64,000 nucleotides of DNA from Ignavibacteriota bacterium (GTDB taxonomy: Bacteria; Bacteroidota; Ignavibacteria; Ignavibacteriales; Ignavibacteriaceae). The DNA lies in NCBI GenBank assembly GCA_013285425.1, contig CP053447.1:1680001-1744000 (forward strand). Direction: 5' to 3'. Made by a program: the position numbers and the translations under genes. Under the pieces are notes generated by a model, which did not search any database, had not been told where the DNA came from, and saw only the letters and a program-made list of their open reading frames with translations. This document shows positions 33,166-41,803 of the stretch, one piece after another (position 1 is the stretch's first letter; the number at the start of each line of letters is the position of its first letter).

Positions 33166-33669
33166 CTATTTTAATAATTCTGTATAAGCCTGGATTAATC
33201 TGAACTTAGTTTCCTGAAGGTCCTGAGAGATAACTTTAACCTCGCCAATCACGGGCATAAAGTTGGAATCTCCATTCCATCTTGGAACAATATGAAAATG
33301 AATATGATCTTCAATCCCGGCACCGGCAACCTTACCAATATTAGCGCCAATATTAAATCCGTGCGGATGTATAACTTTTAACAATGCCTGCTGTGCAAGT
33401 TGTAAATTTTTCATTAATTCGGAACATTCTTCCTTACTCAAACTTATAAAATCATTTGTATGCCGGTAAGGAACTATCATCAGATGTCCATTATTGTAAG
33501 GGTACAGATTAAGCAAAGTAAAAGTATATTTATCTTTATAAACAATCAGGTTATCAGGATCATCCGGGTTTAACGAAGCAATTTGACAAAAAATACACTT
33601 GGATAAATCCGGATCTGAATTAAATGATTCAATATATTTTGAACGCCAGGGAGACCAAAGTTTTTCCAT
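33166..33669 (-). CDS. HIT-family nucleotide hydrolase/phosphorylase
   Basis: The 167-residue protein has the histidine triad HIHFHIV at residues 122-128, preceded by the Ap4A-type opening WSPWRSKYI. A zinc-type CxxC (C25, C28) lies near the start. HIT proteins of this branch cleave dinucleoside polyphosphates or AMP conjugates. The nearest relatives are Ap4A phosphorylase/FHIT-like bacterial proteins. It sits just downstream of the EF-G-like gene, separated by a strong terminator. Confidence 0.9.
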   Translation of the reverse strand: MEKLWSPWRSKYIESFNSDPDLSKCIFCQIASLNPDDPDNLIVYKDKYTFTLLNLYPYNNGHLMIVPYRHTNDFISLSKEECSELMKNLQLAQQALLKVIHPHGFNIGANIGKVAGAGIEDHIHFHIVPRWNGDSNFMPVIGEVKVISQDLQETKFRLIQAYTELLK

Positions 33670-33681
33670 TTTTAACCTAAC

Positions 33682-33708
33682 AAAAAAAAGCGGAGTATAA
33701 CTCCGCTG
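33682..33708 (-). terminator. Rho-independent terminator after the EF-G-like gene
   Basis: On the minus strand GCGGAGT pairs with ACTCCGC around a three-base loop, followed by eight T residues. It starts 8 bases after the stop of the EF-G-like gene, so the HIT gene probably has its own promoter. Confidence 0.92.
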
Positions 33709-33714
33709 TAAATA

Positions 33715-35808
33715 TTATTTATCCTCTTCTCTTGATTTATTATACTCATCAATTACTTTCTGTTCAACTTCTTTAGGCACTTCTTCGTAATGAGAGAATT
33801 TTCGTTTATGCACTCCTCTGCCCTGAGTTAAGCTTCGTAATTGTGAAGAATACTTATGAAGTTCTGATAAAGGAACAAGTGCTTTAATTATCTGAAATTG
33901 TCCATCCGAATCCATACCTAATATCTTACCGCGTTTACTTGAAATATCACCCATTACATCACCCATATATTCATCAGGCACAACGACTTCAATTTCATAG
34001 ATTGGTTCCAGTAAACAAGGTTTACATTCTAAGAATCCTTTTTTAAAACATTGTATAGCAGCCAGCTTGAAAGACATTTCATCAGAATCAACATCATGAT
34101 AAGAACCAAAGTGCAGCGTAACTTTAACATCAACAACTTTATTACCAGAAAGCACTCCTTTGTTCATAATCTCGGCTATTCCCTTTTCAACAGCAGGAAT
34201 AAATCTACCGGGAACTACACCGCCTACAATTGCATCAACAAATTCAAATCCTGTTCCCCTTGGCAAAGGCTCCATTTTAAAGTGAACGTGACCATACTGC
34301 CCTCTTCCGCCGGATTGTTTTTTATGTTTGTATTCTACATCATCCACTCTGCCTTTGATAGTTTCGCGGTATGGAATTCTTGGTTCGATAAGATCAACAT
34401 CCACTTTATACCGCTCCTTTAATCTTTTAGCAGCAAGAGCAAGCTGAAGCTCTCCCTGTCCTGAAATAACAGTCTGAGATATTTCGGGATCATATTTTAC
34501 AAAAAACGAAGGGTCTTCTTCGTGGAGTGTATGTAATCCGGATGCAATCTTATCTTCATCTCCCTTTGCTTTTGGTAAAATTGCACTTCTTATAACAGCT
34601 TCAGGAAATTCTATCTCATCAATAATTACAGAAAGATTTTTTGATGCCAGAGTATTATTAGTATGAGTATCTTTTAATTTTACAACTGCGCCAAGATCTC
34701 CTGCTGATATCTGTGTTACATCTTTCCGGTTTCTTCCGTTTAAGATAGAAAGCTGACTCAATCTTTCAGTTTTGCCGTTTGATTCATTTATCAAATCCAA
34801 ACCAGCTTTAACTGTACCGGAGTAAACCTTAAATAAAGATAGTTCACCAACATGCTGTTCAGCTACTGTTTTAAATACAAATAAAACCGGTTCACCTGCT
34901 GAATCTGGTTTTACTAAAACTTTTTCATTCTTACCTGATAATTGAGCATTTTCGCCGCCGCGGTCAACCGGCGAAGGGAAGTACTGTGTTACAAAATCCA
35001 GAAAGTTATTTAATCCGACTGCTTTACTGGCAGAGACTGCAAATACAGGAGATAAACTTCTGCTTACTATTGAGGCTTTGATTCCGGTTTCAATATCAGC
35101 GTCTGATAACGATCCCTCTTCAAAATATTTATTCATCAGCTCTTCACTGCTTTCAGCAATTTTTTCAATCAGTTGAGTTCTGTAATCATCAGCTTTTGCT
35201 TTAAGATTTTCAGGTATTTCACCTTCGGTTACTTTTTTTGAACCTGCATCACCGTAGGTAAAAACCTTCATTTTGATAACGTCAACAACTGCGTTAAAGT
35301 TTACACCTTCTGTAACAGGAAATGTAACTACTATTGCACCTGAAGTTAATCTGTCTTTTATTTTTTCCAGTGTCTCTTCAAATGTAGAATGTTCGTTATC
35401 AACCTTATTAATAATTATTGCAGAAGGTAATTTATATTCATTAACAAATTTTCCTGTAACCTCAGAACCAACTTCAATTCCTTCAGCAGATTTAACTATC
35501 ATAACAGCAGTATCACAAACCTTAAGAGCGGATTTGACATCCCCCATAAAATCAGAATAACCGGGGGTATCAAGGATATTTATTTTCTTACCGTTCCATT
35601 CTATGTGCATTAAGGATGTTGAGATAGATATTTGTTTTTCAATTTCATTTGAAGTGTAGTCTGATACAGTGTTACCTTCCAGTACGTTTCCTATACGATT
35701 AATCTCTCCGGCAGTGTATAATAAAACTTCGGATAAAGAAGTTTTACCGCTTCCACCATGTCCAATAAATGCTATATTACGTATTGATTCAGGTCCATAT
35801 TCTTTCAA
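33715..35808 (-). CDS. EF-G-like translation GTPase
   Basis: The 697-residue protein has the EF-G domain order. Its G1 reads GHGGSGKT at residues 16-23 instead of the AHIDAGKTT of canonical EF-G, G3 is DTPGYSDF and G4 is NKVD. Domain IV has GGRGQYGHVHFKMEPL and domain V ends with SQLRSLTQGRGVHKRKFSHYEEVP. The altered G1 and the short switch region mark the EF-G-like subfamily (EF-G2), a paralogue that accompanies the main fusA in many bacteria and whose job is poorly defined. Strong SD (AGGAGG) 7 bases before a TTG start. Confidence 0.9.
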   Translation of the reverse strand: MKEYGPESIRNIAFIGHGGSGKTSLSEVLLYTAGEINRIGNVLEGNTVSDYTSNEIEKQISISTSLMHIEWNGKKINILDTPGYSDFMGDVKSALKVCDTAVMIVKSAEGIEVGSEVTGKFVNEYKLPSAIIINKVDNEHSTFEETLEKIKDRLTSGAIVVTFPVTEGVNFNAVVDVIKMKVFTYGDAGSKKVTEGEIPENLKAKADDYRTQLIEKIAESSEELMNKYFEEGSLSDADIETGIKASIVSRSLSPVFAVSASKAVGLNNFLDFVTQYFPSPVDRGGENAQLSGKNEKVLVKPDSAGEPVLFVFKTVAEQHVGELSLFKVYSGTVKAGLDLINESNGKTERLSQLSILNGRNRKDVTQISAGDLGAVVKLKDTHTNNTLASKNLSVIIDEIEFPEAVIRSAILPKAKGDEDKIASGLHTLHEEDPSFFVKYDPEISQTVISGQGELQLALAAKRLKERYKVDVDLIEPRIPYRETIKGRVDDVEYKHKKQSGGRGQYGHVHFKMEPLPRGTGFEFVDAIVGGVVPGRFIPAVEKGIAEIMNKGVLSGNKVVDVKVTLHFGSYHDVDSDEMSFKLAAIQCFKKGFLECKPCLLEPIYEIEVVVPDEYMGDVMGDISSKRGKILGMDSDGQFQIIKALVPLSELHKYSSQLRSLTQGRGVHKRKFSHYEEVPKEVEQKVIDEYNKSREEDK

Positions 35809-35850
35809 GGGAATTCCTCCTAATAAATTAAAGGTGAGAATAAAAAACGA

Positions 35851-36237
35851 TTACTTACTTTTAAAACTTCTCCAAAATGTGTCAATTCCTTTTCCGATTG
35901 CATTTAGGTTATTAACTAAGGGCATAATAGCATCCTCTATACCAGTTCGGACTTTGCTTTCAAAATTCAGAATTCTATCAGCTCGCTCTCTAACATCATT
36001 TATAACCGATCTGGAAATTTTTAATTGTTCCTTAGCATCAGAGGTTATTTTACTTAAATTTTCGGAAAGTTCAAGAGATGACTGAATAAGCGGCTTAAGG
36101 CTGGCTGCTAATTCTTTAATATTATTATCAACAGACTGCACTGATTTTACTACTTTATTCAGATAGAAAATCAGTGCAATACAAAGTGCAGAAGCAGATG
36201 CAATTAATATTACAGTAAAGATTTGTACTACATCCAT
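35851..36237 (-). CDS. DUF948-like single-pass membrane protein
   Basis: The 128-residue protein has one N-terminal membrane helix (IFTVILIASASALCIALIFYL) and a long amphipathic coiled-coil helix with few aromatics (residues 30-110). This architecture matches DUF948/YtxG-like proteins that pair with YtxH proteins. The YtxH-domain gene is immediately upstream, 9 bp away, so they probably work together at the membrane. Function not known. Confidence 0.7.
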   Translation of the reverse strand: MDVVQIFTVILIASASALCIALIFYLNKVVKSVQSVDNNIKELAASLKPLIQSSLELSENLSKITSDAKEQLKISRSVINDVRERADRILNFESKVRTGIEDAIMPLVNNLNAIGKGIDTFWRSFKSK

Positions 36238-36246
36238 AAATAAACT

Positions 36247-36663
36247 TTAAGAGTTTTTTGCTTCCTTATAAGCATCAATCCCTGCTTTAACAGAAGATTT
36301 TATCCTTTCGGCTTCAGATTCAATCTTTTCTTTTCCTGAATGAAAAGCATCAGTTGTTTTAACTTTTGCATCTTTAAAAATCTTTTCTGCATCCTTTAAA
36401 ATATCTTCTGATTTTGCTTTAGCATCAAGTATTATTCTTTCAGATTTTTTTTTGCCCTCATTTATCAACTCTCTTGCTTTATCTTTTGCCTCAGCAAGAT
36501 ATTTTTCAGCTTCATCTAAATATTCTTCGGATTTCGATTTTATATCTGCTCTTAGTTCTTTGCCGCTTTTGGGAGCTGTTAACAGCGCAATAATTGCACC
36601 TACAGTACCCCCTGCAAGAAATCCAATTAGAAATCCTTTGGCGAGATTATTATCACGTGACAT
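36247..36663 (-). CDS. YtxH-domain protein
   Basis: The 138-residue protein begins with the YtxH segment LAKGFLIGFLAGGTVGAIIALLTAPKSGKELR, a Gly-rich membrane helix followed by the LxxPKSGxExR motif. A long Lys/Glu/Ala-rich coiled coil, low in aromatics, follows (LDEAEKYLAEAKDKAREL). In Bacillus YtxH is a general-stress protein. AAAGGAGTTTGAT provides a strong ribosome site before the ATG. Confidence 0.82.
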   Translation of the reverse strand: MSRDNNLAKGFLIGFLAGGTVGAIIALLTAPKSGKELRADIKSKSEEYLDEAEKYLAEAKDKARELINEGKKKSERIILDAKAKSEDILKDAEKIFKDAKVKTTDAFHSGKEKIESEAERIKSSVKAGIDAYKEAKNS

Positions 36664-36823
36664 ATCAAACTCCTTTCATTATAAAATTACCTGTCAAAAT
36701 ATATCAATAGAGCTTTCTAAAATCAAGGAAAAGTAATCTCTATGTGCCAAAATCAGTTTTTAATTAGTAAAATTATTTCCTTGTTGCCTGAATCATTTAC
36801 CGATGTTATAAAACAATAAATAA

Positions 36824-37781
36824 TCAATCATTTTCAAACGATATATCTTTACCAAACTTTTTTTGATAAAATATAAGTCCGATTGCTCCAATTAAAACAG
36901 CAAACCATAAAGTAACAACTCTTATAATAAATGTTGAAGCAGTAGCATCAATTCTGGGAAAGTCCTTGCTGAACTGACATCAAAGTTAAAGAACCCTCGG
37001 TTACTCCTAATCCTCCGGGCAGCATTGATACCGCACCTACAATTGTAGCAAAACTGTAACTAAACAACGACCATATCAGATTAAAACCTGAATTAAAATT
37101 TGAAATAACTATATAGTAACCAATCCCTTCCAGTCCCCAGGAAAACGCACTTAAAGCAGTCATAGTCATAAGCGGAAAAAAAGATAACAAGGTAGAAGAA
37201 GAATCATAAATGTTTTGCATTTTAAGTACATGCTTTTCCATAAAATTTATTTTTAATGCAAAACGAATAATTATCTCAAAAATTTTCCGATTAGTCAGGA
37301 TAATAATTCCAATTAAAATCACTCCTAAAATTACAATAGCAATGATTTTCCCGTAATTAAAATAATGAGCACCTAAAACTGATAATAATGTTAAAGCTAA
37401 AAAATCTGTAATCCTTTCGGCAAAAATGATAGGTGCGGTTTTACTAACCGGTGTGCTGTTAACTTGCTTAACAAGATAAGATTTTAACAACTCACCCATT
37501 TTCCCGGGTGTAACACTCATTACTAATCCGGATAAAAAGATTGCAAGTGAGTCCAGCATTTTAAGACTAACTTTAATTAATTTAAGATAATACTGCCATT
37601 TCAAAAATCTGGTAAAATAATTACCAAGCGACAGGAATAATAAAACAGGCATCAGCCACCAATTAAATCTGCTGAAAGACAAAATTATTTTCTGATAATC
37701 AGCATATATTATAAATGCAAGATAGATAATTGCAGCAAGAGCAATTGACAATAGTATTTTCTTATGCAGCAGTTTCAGCAT
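36824..37781 (-). CDS. Lysylphosphatidylglycerol synthase-type TM flippase (UPF0104), frameshifted
   Basis: The upstream frame gives 277 residues of a UPF0104/LPG-synthase membrane domain with SVTPGKMGELLKSYLV, IFAERITDFLAL and MLPGGLGVTEGSL. It stops at 36948 just after GLSQN. Skipping one base gives another 40-odd residues that match the family tail: RIDATASTFIIRVVTLWFAV, then a final helix and FGKDISFEND, ending at 36824. The family normally ends with a helix of this LWFAV kind, so I annotate one gene broken by a single extra base near 36955-36962. UPF0104 proteins move or modify lipids. The gene overlaps maf by 20 bp. Confidence 0.84.
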
Positions 37782-38358
37782 TGATAATCCTTAATAACGC
37801 CTGATACAATTTTGCCAAAGGCAACCCGACTACGTTATAATAACATCCGTTTATTTTTTTGATAAACACAGCACCATAATCATCCTGTATTCCATACGCG
37901 CCTGCTTTATCCATTGGACTTCCAGATGCTATATATTTTATTATCTCCTGATCAGAAAGATTATGAAAAGTAACTTTAGTCTTTTCGTATTCGGAAATTG
38001 TTTTTTTATTAATCGAATTATAGACAGAGAATCCAGTATAAACTATATGAGTACGACCGCTGAGTAATCTTAAAGTCTTGAAAGCATCTTTACTATCCTT
38101 TGGTTTACCTAAAATTTTTCCATCTAAAACAACAATTGTATCGGCGGTTATAATAATTCCATTTGTTATTTGCTTTTTTGCAAGTTCTAACTTTTCTCTT
38201 GAAAGCCTTACAACTGCATCAGAAGGTTTTTCATTTTTCTTTACAGTTTCATTTATATCAATCCCGAATGACTTGAATTTAAGCCCTAATTGTTTCAATA
38301 ATTTTCTTCTTCTGGGAGATTTAGAAGCAAGATAAATTTGAATTTTAGAATTTATCAT
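37762..38358 (-). CDS. maf: Maf-family nucleotide pyrophosphatase
   Basis: The 198-residue protein begins IYLASKSPRRRKLLKQLG, the Maf motif with SxSPRR. It also has ADTIVVLDGKILGKP and a C-terminal KAGAYGIQD and NVVGLPL. Maf proteins hydrolyse dTTP, UTP or modified nucleotides (YhdE/YceF class) and restrain division in some bacteria. I use the ATG at 38358; a TTG at 38361 is one codon earlier. It overlaps the flanking SpoIID and flippase genes by 14 and 20 bp, so the three are coupled. Confidence 0.93.
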   Translation of the reverse strand: MINSKIQIYLASKSPRRRKLLKQLGLKFKSFGIDINETVKKNEKPSDAVVRLSREKLELAKKQITNGIIITADTIVVLDGKILGKPKDSKDAFKTLRLLSGRTHIVYTGFSVYNSINKKTISEYEKTKVTFHNLSDQEIIKYIASGSPMDKAGAYGIQDDYGAVFIKKINGCYYNVVGLPLAKLYQALLRIINAETAA

Positions 38359-39625
38359 CAATTAAAATAATTTTTGTTCCTGGATAATAATGGTTTAAAA
38401 TATCTTTAAAACTGATCCCTTGTTTTGATTGACCAATAGCTCCCCATTGACACATACCGACACCATGTCCGAAGCCCTTTCCATTAATAAGAACATTTTT
38501 ATTTGAATCCAAAGATATATTAAACATTGTGCTTCTTAATATTGAACTGCCATCGGATGTTCTTATTATATTTCTAATATTATTGCTGAATAAAGAAATA
38601 TTCTTCAACTGACTGCCATTACAAATCAAATTGATTCTCAACTCATTTACTCTTCCGGATTCAAATCTCGATTCAACTGAAATATCCTGGGTTGAGCAAT
38701 CTGAACTATTCAAGAATCCTGCATTAAAAAGTCTGTTAACAAAAAGGCTTTCAGAATATTTTTCAGTCCATTCATATCTTGGAGATATTATACAAAATGG
38801 TTCTGTACCATCTTTAATACTTATAAGATATGGCACTTTCACAGAATTAAAAACATTCTGTACATCCTCTGTAAATCCGCCGCAAGTAGAATGATAAAAA
38901 ACCTGTGCAGGTTTTCCATCAAAAGATAATATTTGTCCGGCTGTTTCATCAACAATCTGATTTGTAAAATCAGTTTCAGAAACTACTCCGCCGTAAACCT
39001 GATCTCTGGTATCGGGATAAAGATCAAATGAATCCCTTTTTTGTGCTATTCTGTTAAATGCATAAGTTCTGATACAAATAGAAAATGCCTTAAGAGCATT
39101 GTAATTATCATTTCCCTTTCCAACAGGCATTTCGCGGGTTATAACACCTTTAACATAGTCTTCAAGTTTCAGTTCATTAACAATTTTAATTTCATTATTT
39201 AAATTAAACACCCTCAGTTTACCGCGATATTTTTTCTCATCAATAACAATAATTTTATTATCAGTACCCGATTCAATCCAAAAAACATTTGAAGTAAGAG
39301 TTTTACCGGCAATTTTCAGTTTTATGTTTTCATCATCTAAAGAAAAGTTTAAGATATTTCCATTTTTTACCTCTGCTATAATTTCTGACTCATTGGATAA
39401 ATAGATTTTATCCTTTACAAGAAGAGATAGATTATCCGGTTTTTCATTTACTAATACCCGTACAAGAAATGAATCATAACTATCAGATGTCCTATCATCA
39501 TAAACCCTTTTTACAGATGAACAAGAGATAAGGAAAATAAGAGTGAAACAAAAAATAAGTTTGAAATGGAAATTTTTATTAAAAGTAAGATACAGCAGAG
39601 AAGAAAACGAAGGATAGAACTTCAC
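38345..39625 (-). CDS. SpoIID/LytB-domain lipoprotein
   Basis: The 426-residue protein has a lipoprotein signal ending LIFLISCSS. The SpoIID domain has LEDYVKGVITREMPVG, FSICIRTYAFNRI and VFYHSTCGGFTEDVQNVF. It ends with GFGHGVGMCQWGAIGQSKQG and ILNHYYPGTKI. SpoIID-type enzymes are lytic transglycosylases or glycan-binding amidase activators; in non-sporulating bacteria they take part in wall remodelling. GTG start. The small secreted protein gene is 3 bp upstream. Confidence 0.88.
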   Translation of the reverse strand: MKFYPSFSSLLYLTFNKNFHFKLIFCFTLIFLISCSSVKRVYDDRTSDSYDSFLVRVLVNEKPDNLSLLVKDKIYLSNESEIIAEVKNGNILNFSLDDENIKLKIAGKTLTSNVFWIESGTDNKIIVIDEKKYRGKLRVFNLNNEIKIVNELKLEDYVKGVITREMPVGKGNDNYNALKAFSICIRTYAFNRIAQKRDSFDLYPDTRDQVYGGVVSETDFTNQIVDETAGQILSFDGKPAQVFYHSTCGGFTEDVQNVFNSVKVPYLISIKDGTEPFCIISPRYEWTEKYSESLFVNRLFNAGFLNSSDCSTQDISVESRFESGRVNELRINLICNGSQLKNISLFSNNIRNIIRTSDGSSILRSTMFNISLDSNKNVLINGKGFGHGVGMCQWGAIGQSKQGISFKDILNHYYPGTKIILIDDKF

Positions 39626-39628
39626 AAA

Positions 39629-40027
39629 TTATCTGAACATAGCCTTAATACTGCCCCAGGTTCTTTTAACACCTGAAATGCTATGAGAGACTATGGTTTC
39701 GTTGGAATAAGTAACCTGACCGTTATTGTCAACAATCTTTAAACGATAAATGAAGATCAGCCCATTTGTTTTATAAGTGTTCTGATCAATAAATGAGTAA
39801 TAAGAATTGCTTCCTTTGGGGGTAATTGTTCCAATTTCAGCAAAACTACTTTGCGGTGTTTTACGTTCAATAACAAACTTCTGAAGATTATTTTCTTCAC
39901 CAGTCTGCCATTCAAGTTTTATATTATCTGATTCGCTTTTACCCTGAAAATATTGAATAAATGCACCGCCATAAACAGTAGCAATCAGAAGTAAAACTGT
40001 TAAAATTGTTGAAATTTTTGTTTTCAC
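39629..40027 (-). CDS. Small secreted protein, possible fibronectin type III-like fold
   Basis: With the GTG at 40027 the product is about 132 residues with a signal peptide (ISTILTVLLLIATVYG). The frame is open to a TTG at 40033. The segment DNIKLEWQTGEENNLQKFVIERK followed by YRLKIVDNNGQVTYSNE reads like the strands of an FN3 or Ig-like beta sandwich, as in many Bacteroidota surface proteins. The C-terminus GSIKAMFR is basic. Function unknown; it is coupled to the SpoIID gene, with the two 3 bp apart. Confidence 0.65.
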   Translation of the reverse strand: MKTKISTILTVLLLIATVYGGAFIQYFQGKSESDNIKLEWQTGEENNLQKFVIERKTPQSSFAEIGTITPKGSNSYYSFIDQNTYKTNGLIFIYRLKIVDNNGQVTYSNETIVSHSISGVKRTWGSIKAMFR

Positions 40028-40145
40028 AACCAAAATATATTCCCATTAGTTAAGATTGTCAAGTTTTTTATACAAAAATTATCTTCAATTTAATTTTAGT
40101 CGGATCAGACAATTTTTTAAACCAAACCGTACTTATAGATAATGA

Positions 40146-41511
40146 CTAATTTTCCAGATTTATCGGAATGTTTGTATTCCAGTTCTTTGAGTTGAATCTG
40201 ATAAATATAGCGATTGAATAAATGATAATATAACCGGGCAATGCCATCCAGGCACCTGTTAGTCCAAGGTCTAATACAACACCTAAAAAATATGCTAATG
40301 GTACAAATATCAAAAGATTTGTAACCATTTCAGCTATCATAACAAAGACAGTTCTGCCTGCAGCTTGTAGTGCATTTGCCAATACTACACCGGTAGCATA
40401 GAAAATTTGAGTTATACCAGCAATTCTTAAAGCAGGTTTTGCCATCTCAATTATTCCCCAATCATTTGTAATAATAAGAAGAACATATTGCGGGATTGAA
40501 ATAAAAACAACTCCAATGATAATTGTAAAAATTGTTGCAACTTTAACAGTTTCAAATCCATAAAGTTTTGCAAGATGAAATTTCTTTGCTCCAAGATTAT
40601 TTCCTACAAGCGTTTGGACTGCAGCTCCAAATCCAAACAGAGGCAAAAAAGAGATAAATAAAGTTGATATAATTGCCTGAGTAGCTGCCTGCTGTTTTGT
40701 ACCCAATTATTCCTGTAATTGATACAAAACTTAAAAAACCAATTAATACAAAAACATTCTGGAACGATACAGGCAAAGAAATTTTAAAGATACCTTTTAT
40801 TATTTCTGTATCAACTTTAAAGAATTTGAAGTTCTGATATCTTTTTCTATATGCAGGCAGAAGAATTATTATCAGATAAAACAAAACATCAATAAAAGTT
40901 GCAAGCGTAGAACCTAATCCGGCTCCAGCAAGTCCCATTCTTGGCATTCCAAACTCGCCATAAATAAATATGTAGTTAAAAATAATATTGAAAAAATTTG
41001 TAAAAATTCCAGAGATCATAAAAATCTTGGTTTTACTTATACCAAAGAAAAAACCCCGGAAGGAAACAGAGATAAGAAAGAATGGAATTCCTAAAAATCT
41101 GAATAAAAGATATTCAGAGGCATACTTTGCAACCTGATCATCGCTGGCAAAAAAATTAGCAATTGAAGATGCAAAAAATACTCCAATTAATGCTACAACA
41201 ATACCGATGGTAAAAGAGATTATAAGTGAATTATTTAACGTATTCCCACATTCTAAATAATTAGTCTGACCAAATCTGCGGGCAACTATTACATGTGTAC
41301 CTGTAGCTAAACTGGAAAAGAAACTAACCAAAGCCCAGGTTGCGAGAACTCCAATTCCCATTGCTGCAAGTGCATAAGTTGTTTCTTCTAACCTTCCAAC
41401 CATGGCAGAATCAACTAACGAAACAACCATCTGTGTTGAAAGTCCGGCTATTGCAGGTAATGAAACCTGAAGAATTTTTTTATAATAATTATTAACAGGT
41501 AATAAATTCAT
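40146..41511 (-). CDS. MATE-family multidrug efflux transporter, frameshifted
   Basis: The upstream frame gives 304 residues of a MATE protein (PAIAGLSTQMVVSLVDSAMVGRLEE, GLAGAGLGSTLATFIDVLFY). After GIIG it leaves the family sequence. A second frame 3 bases away continues TKQQAATQAIISTLFISFLP and GFGAAVQTLVGNNLGAKKFHL, exactly the second MATE half. The break is at a GGG run (40702-40704 on the plus strand). Removing one G would give a single protein of about 454 residues. MATE pumps use Na+ or H+ to expel cationic compounds. Confidence 0.86.
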
Positions 41512-41555
41512 TCAACACAAATATAAAATAGTTAAAACATAATAATGCAGCCCCC

Positions 41556-41583
41556 TAAAAAAATACCCACAATAAAGCGGGTA
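41556..41583 (-). terminator. Terminator after tRNA-Ala
   Basis: On the minus strand TACCCGC pairs with GTGGGTA (one G-U) around a six-base loop, followed by seven T residues. It begins 7 bases after the tRNA 3' end. Confidence 0.85.
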
Positions 41584-41590
41584 ATCAAAG

Positions 41591-41663
<73 letters not shown>

Positions 41664-41672
41664 GAATTTTTT

Positions 41673-41701
41673 ATTTTATCTAAGTGAATATTCTGTCTTA
41701 A
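41673..41701 (-). promoter_or_regulatory. Probable sigma-70-type promoter of tRNA-Ala
   Basis: On the minus strand TTAAGA and TAAAAT are separated by 17 bases, and the -10 ends 9 bases before the tRNA 5' end, which leaves almost no leader. The same block recurs in the upstream units, with small changes in some copies. Assignment is by motif only. Confidence 0.5.
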
Positions 41702-41749
41702 TTACTTCAAAGAACCGATTGATTTTTTTTTCCAATTTAATATTTGTAA

Positions 41750-41803
41750 ACCGATGACCTTCCCGATTACATCGGGATGCTCTCCCAGCTGAGCTATAGC
41801 CCC
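41750..41803 (-). pseudogene. tRNA-like 3'-truncated copy (representative unit 1)
   Basis: The 54-base match begins GGGGCTATAGCTCAGCTGGG and keeps the D arm. Then TCCCG and CGGGA form a five-pair anticodon stem around ATGTAAT. U33 is present and bases 34-36 read GTA, a Tyr-type anticodon in an Ala-type body. The stem can extend to seven pairs (TCCCGAT/ATCGGGA). The sequence continues AGGTCATCGGTTT, the 5' half of a T arm, and then departs into AT-rich spacer, so the 3' T strand and acceptor strand are absent. It cannot be a charged tRNA. Confidence 0.85.

Noticed and set aside
40146..40706. Separate short MATE-like gene
   Set aside because: It is the second half of the MATE protein and its TTG is the frameshift point, not a real start.
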